The position numbers and the translations under genes are program-made. DNA of 64,000 nucleotides, from positions 620,001-684,000 of the forward strand of contig NZ_KB905020.1 of the NCBI RefSeq assembly GCF_000377405.1, written 5' to 3'. Below the pieces are notes generated by a model that was given only the letters and a program-made list of their open reading frames with translations, was not told where the DNA came from and ran no database searches. How positions within the stretch are numbered: the first letter of the stretch is position 1; every line of letters starts with the position of its first letter. This document shows positions 35,457 to 46,597 of the stretch, one piece after another. The DNA is from Thioalkalivibrio sp. ALE31 (lineage in GTDB: Bacteria > Pseudomonadota > Gammaproteobacteria > Ectothiorhodospirales > Ectothiorhodospiraceae).

Positions 35457-35930
35457 CTAGCGCAGGACCTCCAGCGCGCGGTGTTCCAGGTACTTGATGG
35501 AGCGGATCACCTCGTCCCGATCCTCGATGTACATCACGTGGATGTACAGCACCTTCTTGTCGGTGGACACGTCGAGGCTCAGCGTTCCCGGGGTCAGCGA
35601 GATCAGGTTGGCGACGATGGTGATCTCGCCATCGGTCCTGGCATCCAGGGGGAAGGCGATCACGCCCGGCACCATGTGGTGGGTCGGCGTCATCACGTCA
35701 TACGCCACCTTCAGATTGGACAGGAACAGCTCCCAGAGGAAGTAGCCAATAAAGGCGATGAACTTCGGCACCCGCCGCGCGTAACTCGAAAACCCGGGCT
35801 TGTCGCGCAGCGCAAACGCCAGCAGCACGTAGCCGAGGAAGAAGCCTACCAGCAGGTTCCCGGTCGTAAACGTCCCGGTCAAAAAGACCCAGATCAGGGC
35901 CAGCGCGATATTCCAGGTCAGCGCGATCAT
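35457..35930 (-). CDS. mrpE: Mrp Na+/H+ antiporter subunit E
   Basis: 157 residues; two or three N-terminal helices then a soluble domain (ISLTPGTLSLDVSTDKKVLYIHVM), the MnhE signature. ATGA overlap with mrpD. Confidence 0.94.
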   Translation of the reverse strand: MIALTWNIALALIWVFLTGTFTTGNLLVGFFLGYVLLAFALRDKPGFSSYARRVPKFIAFIGYFLWELFLSNLKVAYDVMTPTHHMVPGVIAFPLDARTDGEITIVANLISLTPGTLSLDVSTDKKVLYIHVMYIEDRDEVIRSIKYLEHRALEVLR

Positions 35931-37426
35931 GGGCGGCTCTCCCCGAGGACCGCTTCAATATACTGCGACGGATCCAGCAGCTGTTCGGCCGACATCAGGG
36001 CCATCTGGTAGATCGGCTCGCCGTACAGGCCAATGGCCACGGTCATCAGCGCCAGCATGATCACCGGGAGCCACATCCAGATCATCGGACCGGAGGTCAC
36101 GTCATCGGTCTCCACGCCTTCCGGCTGCGCCTTCCAGAATACCTCGGCCCAGATCTTGATCATCGAGTAGAGCGTCAGCAGCCCCACCACCAGCGCGACC
36201 GCCACCACCCAGTAGGCCTCGGCCTCGATGCCCGCGCGGATGATGATGAACTTCGCGAAGAACCCGGACAGCGGCGGCAGCCCTGCCAGCGACAACGCCG
36301 GGATCAGGAACAGCACACCCAGCATCGGATTCGTGCGGTAGATCCCGCCCATCTGCTTCAGCTCGTGGGTGCCCTTCATCACGAAGGTGATCCCGCTGAT
36401 CAGGAACAGATTCGCCTTCACGATGATGTGGTGCATGATGTAGAACACCCCGCCGACCAGCGCCAGCGGCGTAAACAGCGCCAGCCCCATGATCATGTAG
36501 CCGATCTGGCTGATGATGTGGAACGACAGGATGCGCCGGAACTCGTAATGCGCCGCCGCCCCGAGCACGCCGGTCAGCATGGTCGCGGCCGCGACCCACA
36601 GCAGGATCTCGTGGGTGTAGTCCACGTCCTGATTGAAGATCAGCGTGAACACGCGGAACAGCGCATATACCCCGACCTTGGTCAGCAGACCCGCGAACAG
36701 CGCGGATACCGCGACCTTGGGCGTGTGATAGGAGGCCGGCAGCCAGAAGAAGAACGGGAACGCCGCCGCCTTCACCCCGAAGGCGACCAGGTACAGCATC
36801 GCGATCACGGTGATCAGCCCGGTGTCCTCCACCGTGGCCAGCTTGTCCGCGATGTCGGCCATGTTCAGCGTGCCGGTCAGACCATAGGTCAGGCCGATCG
36901 CGGTCAGGAAGATCATCGACGACAGCAGGTTCAGGGTGACGTACTTGATCGCCCCCTCCATCTGCGCGCGTTCCCCGCCCAGGATCAGCAGGGCGAAGGA
37001 CGCGACCAGCATCACCTCGAACCACACGTAGAGGTTGAAGATGTCGCCAGTCAGGAAGGCGCCGTTTACCCCCGCCAGCAGCAGGTGCAGCAGCGGGTAG
37101 TAGCCGAACTTCTCCGACATCTTGCCGATGCCGGAGAGCGAATACAGCGCGGTGGCGAAGCCGATGATCCCGGTCAGCACCACCATGATCGCGGCCAGCA
37201 TGTCGGACACCAGCACGATCCCGAACGGAGCGGGCCAGGAGCCCATCTCCATCACCACATGGCCGTGCTCCCAGGTATCCGCCAGCAGCCAGACGGAGAC
37301 TGCCAGCATTGCGCCGGTGCCGAGCACGCCAAGCGAGCGCTGCGCGAAGTGCGAGCGCCAGAACATTACGGACAATGCGCCGAACAGCAGCGGCAGCACG
37401 ACCGGAAGGGCTACCGACATCATCAT
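35927..37426 (-). CDS. mrpD: Mrp Na+/H+ antiporter subunit D
   Basis: 499 residues, about fourteen helices, homologous to the NuoN/M proton-pumping subunits of complex I. Conserved membrane charges include the Glu in [13 protein letters not shown] and the Lys in [18 protein letters not shown]. Overlaps mrpC by four bases. Works with MrpA in Na+ for H+ exchange. Confidence 0.95.
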   Translation of the reverse strand: MMMSVALPVVLPLLFGALSVMFWRSHFAQRSLGVLGTGAMLAVSVWLLADTWEHGHVVMEMGSWPAPFGIVLVSDMLAAIMVVLTGIIGFATALYSLSGIGKMSEKFGYYPLLHLLLAGVNGAFLTGDIFNLYVWFEVMLVASFALLILGGERAQMEGAIKYVTLNLLSSMIFLTAIGLTYGLTGTLNMADIADKLATVEDTGLITVIAMLYLVAFGVKAAAFPFFFWLPASYHTPKVAVSALFAGLLTKVGVYALFRVFTLIFNQDVDYTHEILLWVAAATMLTGVLGAAAHYEFRRILSFHIISQIGYMIMGLALFTPLALVGGVFYIMHHIIVKANLFLISGITFVMKGTHELKQMGGIYRTNPMLGVLFLIPALSLAGLPPLSGFFAKFIIIRAGIEAEAYWVVAVALVVGLLTLYSMIKIWAEVFWKAQPEGVETDDVTSGPMIWMWLPVIMLALMTVAIGLYGEPIYQMALMSAEQLLDPSQYIEAVLGESRP

Positions 37427-37770
37427 CGATCGGTGTCCTTCATCTGATCCATGTCATCGGCCTGCACCACCTCGTAGGCGCGGTGAATCAGCACCACGGC
37501 GAATGCCAGCACCCCGAACCCGATCACGATCGCGGTCAGCACCACGGCCTGGGCCAGCGGATCGGCGGATACGCCCTCGGGCACCGTGTCGCCCGGCGCG
37601 ATCAGCGGCGGCGCACCGGAGGTCATGCCGGCCACGGTGAAGATCAGCAGGTTGGCGGCATTCGACAGCAGTACCAGCCCGATCACCAGCTTCACGATCG
37701 AGCGGCGCAGCATCATGTAGATGGCCGCGGCATACAGGCCGCCCACCACAAAGGCCATGACGACTTCCAT
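37423..37770 (-). CDS. mrpC: Mrp Na+/H+ antiporter subunit C
   Basis: 115 residues, three helices, NuoK-like ([49 protein letters not shown]). ATG at 37770 overlaps the mrpB stop (TGATG). Confidence 0.94.
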   Translation of the reverse strand: MEVVMAFVVGGLYAAAIYMMLRRSIVKLVIGLVLLSNAANLLIFTVAGMTSGAPPLIAPGDTVPEGVSADPLAQAVVLTAIVIGFGVLAFAVVLIHRAYEVVQADDMDQMKDTDR

Positions 37771-38195
37771 CAGTCTTCCGCCTCCGCGAGGTTCAGCATG
37801 ATGGTCAGCACGGACCCGATTACCACCAGGTACACCCCGATATCGAAGATCAGCACGGTGGAGAGCTTCATCTCGCCGAACAGCGGCGCGGTGAACTCCC
37901 ACCACTGGGCGGTGAAGAAGGCCTCCCCGCGGAACACCCCGGGGATCGCGCTGATCACGGCCAGCACCATGCCAACGCCCAGCACGTCGCGCGGGTCCAC
38001 GCGCAGCACCTTGCGCGCCGACTGGATATCCATCGAGAACAGATACAGCACGATCGCCGCGGCCGCGACCAGGCCGCCGATGAAGCCGCCTCCCGGTTCG
38101 TCATGACCGCGCAGCAGCAGGAACACGGAGAACAGCAGCAGCAGCGGCAGCAGGAAATGCCCCGCGGTGCGCAGGATCAGGGAATGCATGTTCAT
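37770..38195 (-). CDS. mrpB: Mrp Na+/H+ antiporter subunit B
   Basis: 141 residues, four helices, MnhB family: [19 protein letters not shown] is the signature. Separate from mrpA although mrpA itself ends with a related domain. Overlaps mrpA by four bases. Confidence 0.94.
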   Translation of the reverse strand: MNMHSLILRTAGHFLLPLLLLFSVFLLLRGHDEPGGGFIGGLVAAAAIVLYLFSMDIQSARKVLRVDPRDVLGVGMVLAVISAIPGVFRGEAFFTAQWWEFTAPLFGEMKLSTVLIFDIGVYLVVIGSVLTIMLNLAEAED

Positions 38196-40492
38196 CGGCG
38201 GTCCTCCGCGCGGAAACGCAGCATCGCGTACACCCCGATCGCCGCCAGCGCCAGCACGAAGATCTCGCCCAGCGTATCCAGCGCACGGAAGTCCACCAGG
38301 ACCACGTTGACGATATTGCGGCCATAGCCGGAGGGCACCGACTCGTCAATGAAGTACTGCGAGATCGACGGGAACAGGCGCGCATCCAGGGTGCTCAGGA
38401 TCAACAGCGTGATCATGCCGCCCATCACCAGCGCGATCCCGGCATCGCGCACCCGCAGCGCGGTGGACGACAGGTTCAAGAAACCCGGCAGGCGGAACAG
38501 CACCAGCACCAGCAGGATCACGGTCAGGGTCTCGACGAGCACCTGGGTAATACCGACATCCGCCGCGCTGTAAAGCACGTAGACCAGGGCCACGGTAAAG
38601 CCCAGCGACCCCAGCGCCGCCACCGCCCCCAGACGCGAGCGCGTCAGCACCGCGAACAGCATCGAGGCCACCAGGATCGCCAGGATCGCGACCTCGTGGA
38701 TCTTCAGCGCGGCCCAGTCGAGGCCGCCCACGCCGACGTCGAACAGCTGCGCCGTCACCCCGACCAGGCCCGCGGTCATCGCGACGATCACGATCACGTA
38801 ATAGCGCAGATAGCCGTTCTGCAGCACGCGGGTCTGCCACTCCGACAGTGCCACCAGGCCGTCCATCATCTTGAAGTAGCCCTTCTCCGGGCCGTATTCG
38901 GCCGCGCGATCCACCCACGCCAGCGCGCGGCGCGCCTGCTCCCAACGCCAGTACAGCACCCCACCGGCCACCAGGCTGAACGCGGAGATCGCCAGCGGCC
39001 AGTTGATCCCGTGCCACAGCGCCAGGTAGCCATCCACCGGCGCGCCCTGCACGCTGGCCGCCGCGGCATTGATCAGGCCTTCGTCCGCCAGTCCCGGGCC
39101 GAGACCGAAGATCAGCCCCAGACTCGCAAGCACCGCCGGGCCGGCGAGCATGGCCACTGGAGCGTCATGGTGCGGCGTCTTCGGTGTATCCACCTTGGGC
39201 CCGAACCACGGGCGAATACCGACGATCGCGGCCACCGCGACCCCCAGGATCGCGGTCAGCACCGCCAGCAGCGCGAGGATGCCGCCCAGGCTCGGGGCAT
39301 CGAGCACGGCCTCCAGCATCAACTCCTTGGCGACGAACCCGAACAGCGGGATCACACCCCCCAACGACAGCGCCGCGAGAATCGCGAACGCGGCCGTGAC
39401 CGGCAGCGCGCTGCGCAGCCCCCCGGTCTGCAGGAAATCCTTGGCACCGGCCTCGTGATCGAGGATACCGGCGACCATGAACAGCGCGCCCTTGTACAGC
39501 GAGTGCGCCAGCAGGAAGGCCATCGCCGCCAGCAGCGCGGTCTCGGTGCCGATCCCGATCAGCATGGTCAGCGTACCCAGGGCCATCACCGTGGAGTACG
39601 CCAGCACCTTCTTCACGCCCGTGGAGCGGAACGCCAGGAACACACCGGTAAACATGGTGACCGCGCCGAACAGGGCCAGCGTGGTGAACCAGATGTCGGT
39701 GCCGCCCAGCGACGGGTTCAAGCGCGCCAGCAGGTAAACGCCGGCCTTCACCATGGTCGCGGAATGCAGATAGGCCGAGACCGGCGTCGGCGCGGCCATC
39801 GCGCGCGGCAGCCAGAAATGGAACGGGACCTGCGCCGATTTGGTGAAGGCGCCGATCAGGATCAGCAGCAACAACGGCAGGTACAGCGCATGCTCGCGCA
39901 CCACGTCGCCGTTGTTGAGGATCTCGGACAGCTCCCAGGAACCACCGGCCATCGCCAGCATGATGATCCCGGCCAGCAGCGCCAGACCGCCGCCCACGGT
40001 GACGAACAGGCCCTGCAGGGCGTACTTCCGGGCGTCCGCGTTCTCGTGGTTGTAACCGATCAGCAGATAGGACGTGATGCTGGTCAGCTCCCAGAACACG
40101 AACATCGCGACCAGGTTGTCCGCCAGCACCAGCCCCAGCATGGAGCCCATGAAGGCCAGGATGATCACATAGAAGCGCCCGAGGTCACGGTCCCCCTCGA
40201 GGTAGCGCCCGGCGTAGGTGACGATGAAGAAGCCGATGCCCGAGATCAGCAGCGCGAACAGCAGCGACAGCCCGTCCACCAGGAACGAGAGCTGGATATC
40301 CAGCCCCGGCAGCCAGGGCCAGGCCAGCACGATGGACTCGCCACTGGAGACCGCCGGCAGAAAGCTCAGGAAATAGACGAACAACGCGGCCGGCAACAGA
40401 CCCAGCACCCAGCCACTGGCACGGCCGGTCAGGCGGTGCACCGCGGGGGCGGCTGCCGCCAGCAGGAACGTTGAGAGAATTGCGTAGAGCAT
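38192..40492 (-). CDS. mrpA: Mrp Na+/H+ antiporter subunit A
   Basis: Largest subunit of the seven-part Mrp antiporter, which expels Na+ in exchange for H+ and keeps the cytoplasm near neutral in alkaline, salty habitats. 766 residues. The N-terminal ~500 are NuoL-like ([49 protein letters not shown]); then DUF4040 and MbhE-like regions ([32 protein letters not shown]). First gene of mrpABCDEFG; the 203 bases upstream should hold the promoter but none was recognised. Confidence 0.95.
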   Translation of the reverse strand: MLYAILSTFLLAAAAPAVHRLTGRASGWVLGLLPAALFVYFLSFLPAVSSGESIVLAWPWLPGLDIQLSFLVDGLSLLFALLISGIGFFIVTYAGRYLEGDRDLGRFYVIILAFMGSMLGLVLADNLVAMFVFWELTSITSYLLIGYNHENADARKYALQGLFVTVGGGLALLAGIIMLAMAGGSWELSEILNNGDVVREHALYLPLLLLILIGAFTKSAQVPFHFWLPRAMAAPTPVSAYLHSATMVKAGVYLLARLNPSLGGTDIWFTTLALFGAVTMFTGVFLAFRSTGVKKVLAYSTVMALGTLTMLIGIGTETALLAAMAFLLAHSLYKGALFMVAGILDHEAGAKDFLQTGGLRSALPVTAAFAILAALSLGGVIPLFGFVAKELMLEAVLDAPSLGGILALLAVLTAILGVAVAAIVGIRPWFGPKVDTPKTPHHDAPVAMLAGPAVLASLGLIFGLGPGLADEGLINAAAASVQGAPVDGYLALWHGINWPLAISAFSLVAGGVLYWRWEQARRALAWVDRAAEYGPEKGYFKMMDGLVALSEWQTRVLQNGYLRYYVIVIVAMTAGLVGVTAQLFDVGVGGLDWAALKIHEVAILAILVASMLFAVLTRSRLGAVAALGSLGFTVALVYVLYSAADVGITQVLVETLTVILLVLVLFRLPGFLNLSSTALRVRDAGIALVMGGMITLLILSTLDARLFPSISQYFIDESVPSGYGRNIVNVVLVDFRALDTLGEIFVLALAAIGVYAMLRFRAEDRR

Positions 40493-40695
40493 CCGGCCAG
40501 CTCAGTCCTTTTGGTTCCGGGCCAAGGACGCGGCCCGCGGCCACGCGTACAAATCGTTCCGTCGCAACCGAGACAGGCCGGCACCGACCGGCGCATGCCC
40601 GTCTCGAACGGTCGCGGAAGCCTACTGACTTGGGTGGGACCGCGCAAGAAACGTGATGTTCCTCGCGCGGACCGTTCCGGGAAACGCGCTGCCGG

Positions 40696-41379
40696 TCAGA
40701 CCCAGTCGCTGCGCCGCCTGCGCGTGGGGATGCGCGTCAGGATAATGCCCAGGATCACCGAACCCACGGTGACCAGGGCCCCGGTCATGAACCACTTGCG
40801 CTGGCTGTCGGCCTGCATCACCTCGACCTGACGCCGATACTCGTCGGCCGAATCGCGGGACTCGATCAGTTCCTGCTCCAGCCGGCGGTTCTCGCGTTGA
40901 ATCTCCTGCGGCCGCTCCGCGATATCCCGCAGCTCTTCCAGTTCCGACTCCATATCCGCGATCCGGGCCTGGAGTTCATCTCGCTCGGTCGTCAGTTCGT
41001 TGCGCCGGTCCAGCAACTCCGCGATCCGGCCCTCCTGATCATCCGCACCGGAACGGATCTCGGCCAGCTCGGCCTCGACCTCGGCCAGGCGCTCGCGGGA
41101 GTGCGGCTCGTCCTGCAAATAGCGGGTCAGGATCCACGCCTCGTTGCCACTGGGCAGCCGCACCCGGCTCCAGCCGTCACCGGACTGTTCCATCACCGTG
41201 ACCGGCTGCCCGGCGCGCACCGCACTGACAATGCGGTTCTGGTTCGAGGGGCCGCCGCGCACGCCGACCTCGAGTTCCTCACTGACATAGCGCGTCTGCT
41301 GCGCGGCCGCCCCGCTCCAGGCCACCAGCATCACGCTCCCCAGAACCAGCGCCATCACGCGCATCGACCACCGTTTCAT
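40696..41379 (-). CDS. TIGR04211 family SH3-domain membrane protein (YgiM-like)
   Basis: 227 residues from ATG 41379 (AGCGGAA six bases upstream; ATGs two and six codons earlier are possible). Signal peptide ending near GAAAQQ, then a bacterial SH3 domain (TRYVSEELEVGVRGGPSNQNRIVSAVRAGQPVTV..., about 30-95), a long coiled coil (about 100-195) and a C-terminal membrane helix followed by RRRRSDWV. Matches E. coli YgiM in layout. Envelope protein of unknown role. Confidence 0.88.
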   Translation of the reverse strand: MKRWSMRVMALVLGSVMLVAWSGAAAQQTRYVSEELEVGVRGGPSNQNRIVSAVRAGQPVTVMEQSGDGWSRVRLPSGNEAWILTRYLQDEPHSRERLAEVEAELAEIRSGADDQEGRIAELLDRRNELTTERDELQARIADMESELEELRDIAERPQEIQRENRRLEQELIESRDSADEYRRQVEVMQADSQRKWFMTGALVTVGSVILGIILTRIPTRRRRSDWV

Positions 41380-41505
41380 CGTCATTTCCGCTGCCATCTC
41401 TTGATTCGCCGGGATCTCCGGCGCCGCATTCTACAGGGGGCAGAAAGCAGCGCACGCAAAGCCGTACCGGGGGTTGATCGAGTTCACATTCCGGCTTCCT
41501 GACAC

Positions 41506-42855
41506 TTACACGAACCGCTCGCGCACGGCCCGCGAGGGGAACGTGATCAGATCAAATGCCACCGGAAGCAGACGCCGCACTTGCGCCGCCGCGACCGCCA
41601 GCAGGTACAGGATACCCGCTAGCACCGCCAGCACGAGCGTCAGCAGGCCGCCCAGAATAACCCGGGTCGCCTGTAGCACCCCCACCAGCCAGATCGGCGC
41701 CAGCGCAACGATCAGGGGTACCAGAAGGCCCAGAACCGCGCCCACCGACTGCTCGAACAGGTTCAGGGTCGGCGGCAACGCGTCGCCCCCGGCCAGCAGG
41801 GTATCCATCAACTCCTGACGATACGCCACCCACTCCAGATGAAAGCCGCCCAGCGCGGAGATCAGCGCGAGCACGGCCAGCGCAACGCCTGCCACCACCA
41901 CCAGCGCCCGGCGCACGCCCTCACTACCATCCATCATCGCCTGCGGCAGCAGACGGGACACGCCGCGGGCCTCGGCCAGCAGCCAGCCGGAGACCGCCGC
42001 GGCCCCCAGCAGGGTCGCCACCACCAGATCCGGGAAGGCCACCCCGCCGGCCTCCAGCGAGGCCGGAAACTGCGTCCCCAGGGCCGGATCGAACAGCCGC
42101 TGGTACACCACCACGGCCACCGCGGTCAGCACCAGCCCGGCCGCGCCCAGCAGCCACTGACTGCCGGCCTGGGCATACGCGGGCAGGTGCCGCTGCGCCG
42201 GATGGTCCCGGTTCTCGCAGTTCGCCAGACCGTTATCCAGGCGCTCGCCCTGGCGTTGCAGGTCGGCCAGGCGCCGTTGTACCTGCTCCAGGCGCCCGGT
42301 CAATTCGTGCAACGGGGCTTCCAGGCGTCGCCGCGCCGACAGCAGGCCACGCGCCATCTGTCGGTGCTCCTCCATGCCGAGCCGTGCAATCCGCAACACC
42401 GTTTCCTGAATGTCCTGCGCCAGGCGCTGCCCCTGCGGGCTTTCACTTACCGGCGTACTGACCAGCGCCTCCAGCCGGCTGACCCAGCCCGGCTCGGCGG
42501 ACAGGCGCCCCTCGTCGCGGACATAGGCATCTTCCAACTCTCGCAGGGTCTCGTGAACCTGCTGGCGCAGATCGGGGATCTCGGCCAGATCGTGGCCCAC
42601 CAGGCGAGCGTAACGCCGCTCCAGGGCATGGACCGCCACATGAACGCGTTCGGCCTCCAGCCGGGCCAGGTGGGCGTGGTGCCAGCGCTGGGTCGCGTCG
42701 CGCAGATGCAGCACCTGCCGCCGCAGGGCACACGTCAGGCGCGTCACGCCGCCGGTCAGCCCCACCAGCAGGCGGCGCAAGGGCCGCCGTGCCAGGTCCA
42801 GCACCACGATTGCGACCACGATCCCCAGCACCCACAGCATTACAGTGACGGCCAC
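41506..42855 (-). CDS. Unrecognised coiled-coil membrane protein
   Basis: 449 residues, GTG start at 42855. One N-terminal helix (about 3-22), then some 200 residues of Arg/Glu/Leu/Gln-rich coiled coil, then at least five helices in the second half (about 230-435). No family recognised. The layout resembles large proteins that sense or shape the membrane, but no motif supports a function. Confidence 0.7.
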   Translation of the reverse strand: MAVTVMLWVLGIVVAIVVLDLARRPLRRLLVGLTGGVTRLTCALRRQVLHLRDATQRWHHAHLARLEAERVHVAVHALERRYARLVGHDLAEIPDLRQQVHETLRELEDAYVRDEGRLSAEPGWVSRLEALVSTPVSESPQGQRLAQDIQETVLRIARLGMEEHRQMARGLLSARRRLEAPLHELTGRLEQVQRRLADLQRQGERLDNGLANCENRDHPAQRHLPAYAQAGSQWLLGAAGLVLTAVAVVVYQRLFDPALGTQFPASLEAGGVAFPDLVVATLLGAAAVSGWLLAEARGVSRLLPQAMMDGSEGVRRALVVVAGVALAVLALISALGGFHLEWVAYRQELMDTLLAGGDALPPTLNLFEQSVGAVLGLLVPLIVALAPIWLVGVLQATRVILGGLLTLVLAVLAGILYLLAVAAAQVRRLLPVAFDLITFPSRAVRERFV

Positions 42856-43044
42856 GACTCCCCCTCGCTTGTTGTTCTTTCAGGCATGGTCCGCGCCCGC
42901 CACCTCGGGCGCAACTCCGGGCCCCACCAACCGGTTGCCTGATTATGTCGAATCGTTCCGGTTCCCGTCTCCACGCCGGGCCAATCACGCTCAAGTTTGC
43001 CGCGCCCGCGCCGATACCCGGATTAAATCCCCGGAGACCTCGCG

Positions 43045-43359
43045 ATGCTCAGCCTCGACCTCATGCCGGCACCCGAACCGGCCCGCACCGAGAACCCCGC
43101 CTGGCTCGACGCCGGCTTCACCGCCGGCTGGCTCCCGGCCTTCCGCAACCGCCGCACCGGCGAGGTTCGCGCCAGCCACCTGGAAGACGGGCGCCTGGCC
43201 TGTGCCCACATCCTGGATACGGTCCCGACCGCGTGGGTGGCCGAGCACGACGATCAGGGCCGCCCCGGCGCCCTGATCGCCGACATCCAGGCCGGCTACC
43301 TGCGCGGCGACCGCTTCTTCACCCTCGCGGAACTGCTACGGTATCCCTCCGACGCCTGA
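43045..43359 (+). CDS. Small hypothetical protein
   Basis: 104 residues, ATG at 43045 with GGAGA eight bases upstream. No family recognised. Soluble; [21 protein letters not shown] and the C-terminal [14 protein letters not shown] are the notable segments. Isolated gene upstream of fabA, same strand. Confidence 0.6.
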   Translation: MLSLDLMPAPEPARTENPAWLDAGFTAGWLPAFRNRRTGEVRASHLEDGRLACAHILDTVPTAWVAEHDDQGRPGALIADIQAGYLRGDRFFTLAELLRYPSDA

Positions 43360-43383
43360 TCCGGGGCACGCAGAGCTCTCGAC

Positions 43384-43414
43384 AGGTTGTCCCAGGACGT
43401 TCCGAGGACAACCT
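43384..43414. promoter_or_regulatory. Perfect 9-base dyad upstream of fabA
   Basis: AGGTTGTCC and GGACAACCT separated by 13 bases, about 105 bases before the fabA start. No T tract follows, so it is unlikely to be a terminator; a regulator-binding site for fabA is possible. Confidence 0.35.
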
Positions 43415-43520
43415 AATCAGCCCCACCCCGGGACCATCGGCACACCGCCGAATCCCGTCGCAATTGCTTTTGGGCGCGGGTTTCGGTCCAATACCGGCCT
43501 TTTCCCCGAGCGGCGCTCCC

Positions 43521-44033
43521 ATGCAGAAGAACCAGTACGATCGCGACGAACTCCTGGCCTGTGGCTACGGCAACATGTTCGGCCCGGGCAACGCCCAGTT
43601 GCCGGTCCCCAACATGCTGATGATGGACCGGGTCCTGGAGATCAACAGCGACGGCGGCCAGTACGGCAAGGGCGAGATGATCGCCGAGCTGGATATCAAT
43701 CCCGACCTCTGGTTCTTCGCCTGCCACTTCCCCGGCGACCCGGTGATGCCCGGCTGCCTCGGCCTCGACGCCATGTGGCAGCTGGTCGGCTTCTACCTCG
43801 CATGGCTCGGCAATCCGGGACGCGGGCGCGCCCTGGGGGTGGGCGAGGTCAAGTTCACCGGGCAGGTCCTGCCGACGGCCAAGAAGGTCACCTACCATAT
43901 CGACATGAAGCGCGTGATCTCGCGCAAGCTGGTCCTCGGCATCGGCGACGGCATCGTCAAGGTCGACGGCCGGCCGATCTACGAGGCCCACGACCTCCGC
44001 GTCGGCCTGTTCACCTCCACCGAAAACTTCTAG
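43521..44033 (+). CDS. fabA: 3-hydroxyacyl-ACP dehydratase/isomerase
   Basis: Dehydrates 3-hydroxydecanoyl-ACP and isomerises the product, starting unsaturated fatty acid synthesis. 170 residues. Catalytic His69 in [13 protein letters not shown] and Asp83 in GLDAMWQ correspond to E. coli His70 and Asp84. fabB, its usual downstream partner, is absent here: a terminator and a repeat region follow. Its products feed the substrate pool of cfa. Confidence 0.96.
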   Translation: MQKNQYDRDELLACGYGNMFGPGNAQLPVPNMLMMDRVLEINSDGGQYGKGEMIAELDINPDLWFFACHFPGDPVMPGCLGLDAMWQLVGFYLAWLGNPGRGRALGVGEVKFTGQVLPTAKKVTYHIDMKRVISRKLVLGIGDGIVKVDGRPIYEAHDLRVGLFTSTENF

Positions 44034-44038
44034 GCCCA

Positions 44039-44077
44039 CCGGCTTCCGCCATCGCTAGCGCGGGAGCCGGTTTTCTT
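44039..44077 (+). terminator. Terminator after fabA
   Basis: Stem CCGGCTTCCGC / GCGGGAGCCGG (one wobble pair) followed by TTTTCTT, starting five bases past the fabA stop. Confidence 0.85.
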
Positions 44078-44122
44078 CGGGTTCCTACCTTTCCTTGCTT
44101 TCTACCCGCCGCCTGCCTCGTG

Positions 44123-44879
44123 GTGGCTGGTCCTGGTTCGGCATCCGGTGTTTACGGTGCCTTCGGTCCACATACTGCCCGGCGCTGACTCGCCAGCGCG
44201 CCCCGAGGTACTTCTTTGCTCGTGCAAAGAAGTACCCAAGAAACACGCCCGACTGCCGCGACCCCGGCCCGCTGTGCGGGCCGGGGTTTCCCTCGCTCCG
44301 AGGCTTTTCGCGGGCGGCGCTGAACTCGCTGCGCCTGCGGCTCCGCTCAGACATCCAGCGCCTCTAATCCCGCGAAAACCCTCTCCGCTCGGCGCGACGA
44401 CAACGGGGGGGGGGGTCAAGGTCAAGACAACAGCGGTCCCTACGTGCGCGTTATTGGTTGGGGGCTCGCTGTTCCGACATCTGGGCACGCTCGGCCTTTG
44501 GCCGTTGCGTGCCGCGCCCGCGAGCGGGCGCCGGGGGCTTTCGGACGGCGATGCCTATGGTTAGGCGCAAACGTGGGGATATGTTCGGTTTTGACCTTCG
44601 CTTCCCGTATGGAGCCCCTTGCGGAAGGGTTCTCGGGCCGGGAGAAGGCGCTGGGTGTCTGAGCGAAGCGCAGCATAGCGAGTTCAGCGCCGCCGGCCCG
44701 AGGACCCTGGAGCAAGGTTCCCGGGCGAAATCCGGGTGCCCTTCTTTGGGTGCTTTCTTGGGCAAGCAAGAAAGCCAGTTGTTGATCAAAAACGGGCGGG
44801 GCGCGCTGGCGAGTCAGCGCAAGGCAGTATGTGGACCGGAGCCACCGTAAACACCGGAGGACGAACCAGGACCAGCCAC
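44123..44879. repeat. 757-base inverted duplication
   Basis: The ends are 80-base inverted repeats (44123-44202 and 44800-44879) differing at about six positions. The similarity continues inward with more changes, e.g. a segment ending TTCAGCGCCGCC on the right matches the complement of the left, and the two halves meet near 44490. So the unit is two diverged copies of a ~370-base sequence head to head. An 11-G run at 44405-44415 lies near the centre. Short frames inside show no gene-like features. This explains most of the 952-base gap; 44880-44985 shows nothing. Confidence 0.8.
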
Positions 44880-44985
44880 AGAAAGGCATGCGGCTGAACG
44901 AAGTCCCCGTATACACCCGATGCCGAACCGAGGTCTTGATGGGGCCGGGCAACCGAGGCGCTCGGCCAACGGCGGACAAGCCGCG

Positions 44986-46584
44986 TCACCCGTCCACTTT
45001 GGATGACGCACCGAACGCGTCGCGCAGCCAGCCTCGCAGGGCATCAAACCCTTCTTCGGCAGACTCGGACGGCGGCTGCATCCCCGACACAAAGCCGCGC
45101 GCGCGGAACGGCTCCAGCAACTCTGGATCGCCCGAGATCACATGCACCGGCACCGCCCAACTGGCGTCCTGCCCGGTGATCAACGCCGCCGGCTGATGAT
45201 CCCCCAGCAGGAAAAACAGCGTGTCCTCGTCCGCATAGCGTGCCGCATAGTCCCCAGTCACCTCCAGCGAATAGCGCACCGACTCCGCGTAGAAATCGCG
45301 CACCCGGTCGAAGTCGCGCCAGAGCACCTCCGGCTCCGGCCCCTTCCCCGCCCACTCGTGGAACCGTTCACCATCCCCGATGCCCTCCCAGTCCTCCAGG
45401 ACCGGCAGGATGGGGGTCCACGGCGCATGCGAACTGACCAGCGCGAGCATCGCGAACACCGGTGCATCGGAAGGCGACCGAACCTGCTGTTCGAAGAACG
45501 ACCAGGTGTACTGGTCCGGCATGGTCACCCAGAAGAACGGCGGGCCGGCGTAGTCAAAGCCATGCTTGTCTACGATCCGATCCCAGCCGAACCAGCGTCC
45601 CTCGGGCCAGTCGAGCTGGATGGCCGGGGACAGCATCGCCGTGTGGTGGCCGGTCGCCTGGAAGTCCTGCACCAGGGTGTCGCGCGACGTGTCCTGCAGC
45701 GCCTCGTAATGCCCGGCGTAGCGCACCTGCAGGCCGGAGAGCAGGGAGGCATGGGCCAGCCAGGACTGGCCGCCGGCGATCGGCGCCTCCAGTACGCCGC
45801 TCACCACGTGCAGGTCCGCGGCCTCCAGGTCCCCTTCCAGCCGGTCGAGCGCGGGAACGATGACCGGCGCGTAGCGCGCGTCGAAAACGGCGGAGACGCC
45901 ATAAGACTCCACCAGCCCGAGGATCACGTCGACCTCCGCGAGCCCCGGAAGGGCTGCCGCAGAGGCCTCTTCGCGGGTCGCCTCCAGACGGGCACGAAAG
46001 CGCTGGTTCTCGGCAAGGGCCGACCGCCCCGCCGCGACCTGCTGCTGGATCATCGCCATACCCGGCGCAGCCGTTCCCGGGGGTGCTGCTCCGCGCTCGG
46101 CGGCCAGCACGCCCCCCAGACCGACGCCAAACGCCCCGATGGCGATGGCCAGCGGAACACGACGACCGCCCCCCGCAGGCGCCGCGAGGGCACCGAGCCC
46201 CCGCCCGGCTCCCCAGATGACCGCCACCAGCAGGGTCACCAGGAAAACCCCCAGCAGCCCGGTCGCCAGCGCGCCCAAGTTGCCGGTCACCAGGCGGTAG
46301 ACGGCGTCCAGCAGCACCCAGTCCTGCACCACGTTCAACGGTCGGGACAGGCTCGCGCGGGTCAGGGCATCGAACAACGCCAGCACCACCAGGATCAGGA
46401 GCACCGAAGCAACGAGCCAGGCCAGCCCCCGCGCAAGCCGGCCCGCCGGCAACAGTGCGAACAGGCCGACCAGCACGAAGGCCTCCCAGGCCAGCCCGTA
46501 CGGCGCGAGCCCCGCATGACGCGGAATCTCCAGCCCCAGAAGGACCGCGTTCAGCGCCACCAGGGTCAGCAGCCACCGCGTCAT
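44986..46584 (-). CDS. Sulfatase-fold membrane enzyme (LtaS/phosphotransferase-like)
   Basis: 532 residues from ATG 46584. Four or five N-terminal helices, then a periplasmic alkaline-phosphatase-superfamily domain from about residue 205: LGLVESYGVSAVFD, GGQSWLAHASLLSGLQ, and the metal-binding FFLLGDHQPAALI near the end. Relatives move phospho-groups onto envelope glycans or lipids. The threonine usually acting as nucleophile is not obvious; Ser in GGQSW is the nearest candidate. Thirteen bases after the cytochrome gene, so co-transcribed. Confidence 0.75.
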   Translation of the reverse strand: MTRWLLTLVALNAVLLGLEIPRHAGLAPYGLAWEAFVLVGLFALLPAGRLARGLAWLVASVLLILVVLALFDALTRASLSRPLNVVQDWVLLDAVYRLVTGNLGALATGLLGVFLVTLLVAVIWGAGRGLGALAAPAGGGRRVPLAIAIGAFGVGLGGVLAAERGAAPPGTAAPGMAMIQQQVAAGRSALAENQRFRARLEATREEASAAALPGLAEVDVILGLVESYGVSAVFDARYAPVIVPALDRLEGDLEAADLHVVSGVLEAPIAGGQSWLAHASLLSGLQVRYAGHYEALQDTSRDTLVQDFQATGHHTAMLSPAIQLDWPEGRWFGWDRIVDKHGFDYAGPPFFWVTMPDQYTWSFFEQQVRSPSDAPVFAMLALVSSHAPWTPILPVLEDWEGIGDGERFHEWAGKGPEPEVLWRDFDRVRDFYAESVRYSLEVTGDYAARYADEDTLFFLLGDHQPAALITGQDASWAVPVHVISGDPELLEPFRARGFVSGMQPPSESAEEGFDALRGWLRDAFGASSKVDG

Positions 46585-46597
46585 CGGTATGCCGGGA

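Noticed and set aside
44085-44989. Several 70-180 codon frames on both strands
   Set aside because: All lie in the inverted duplication and mirror each other across its centre, so they reflect the repeat, not coding.
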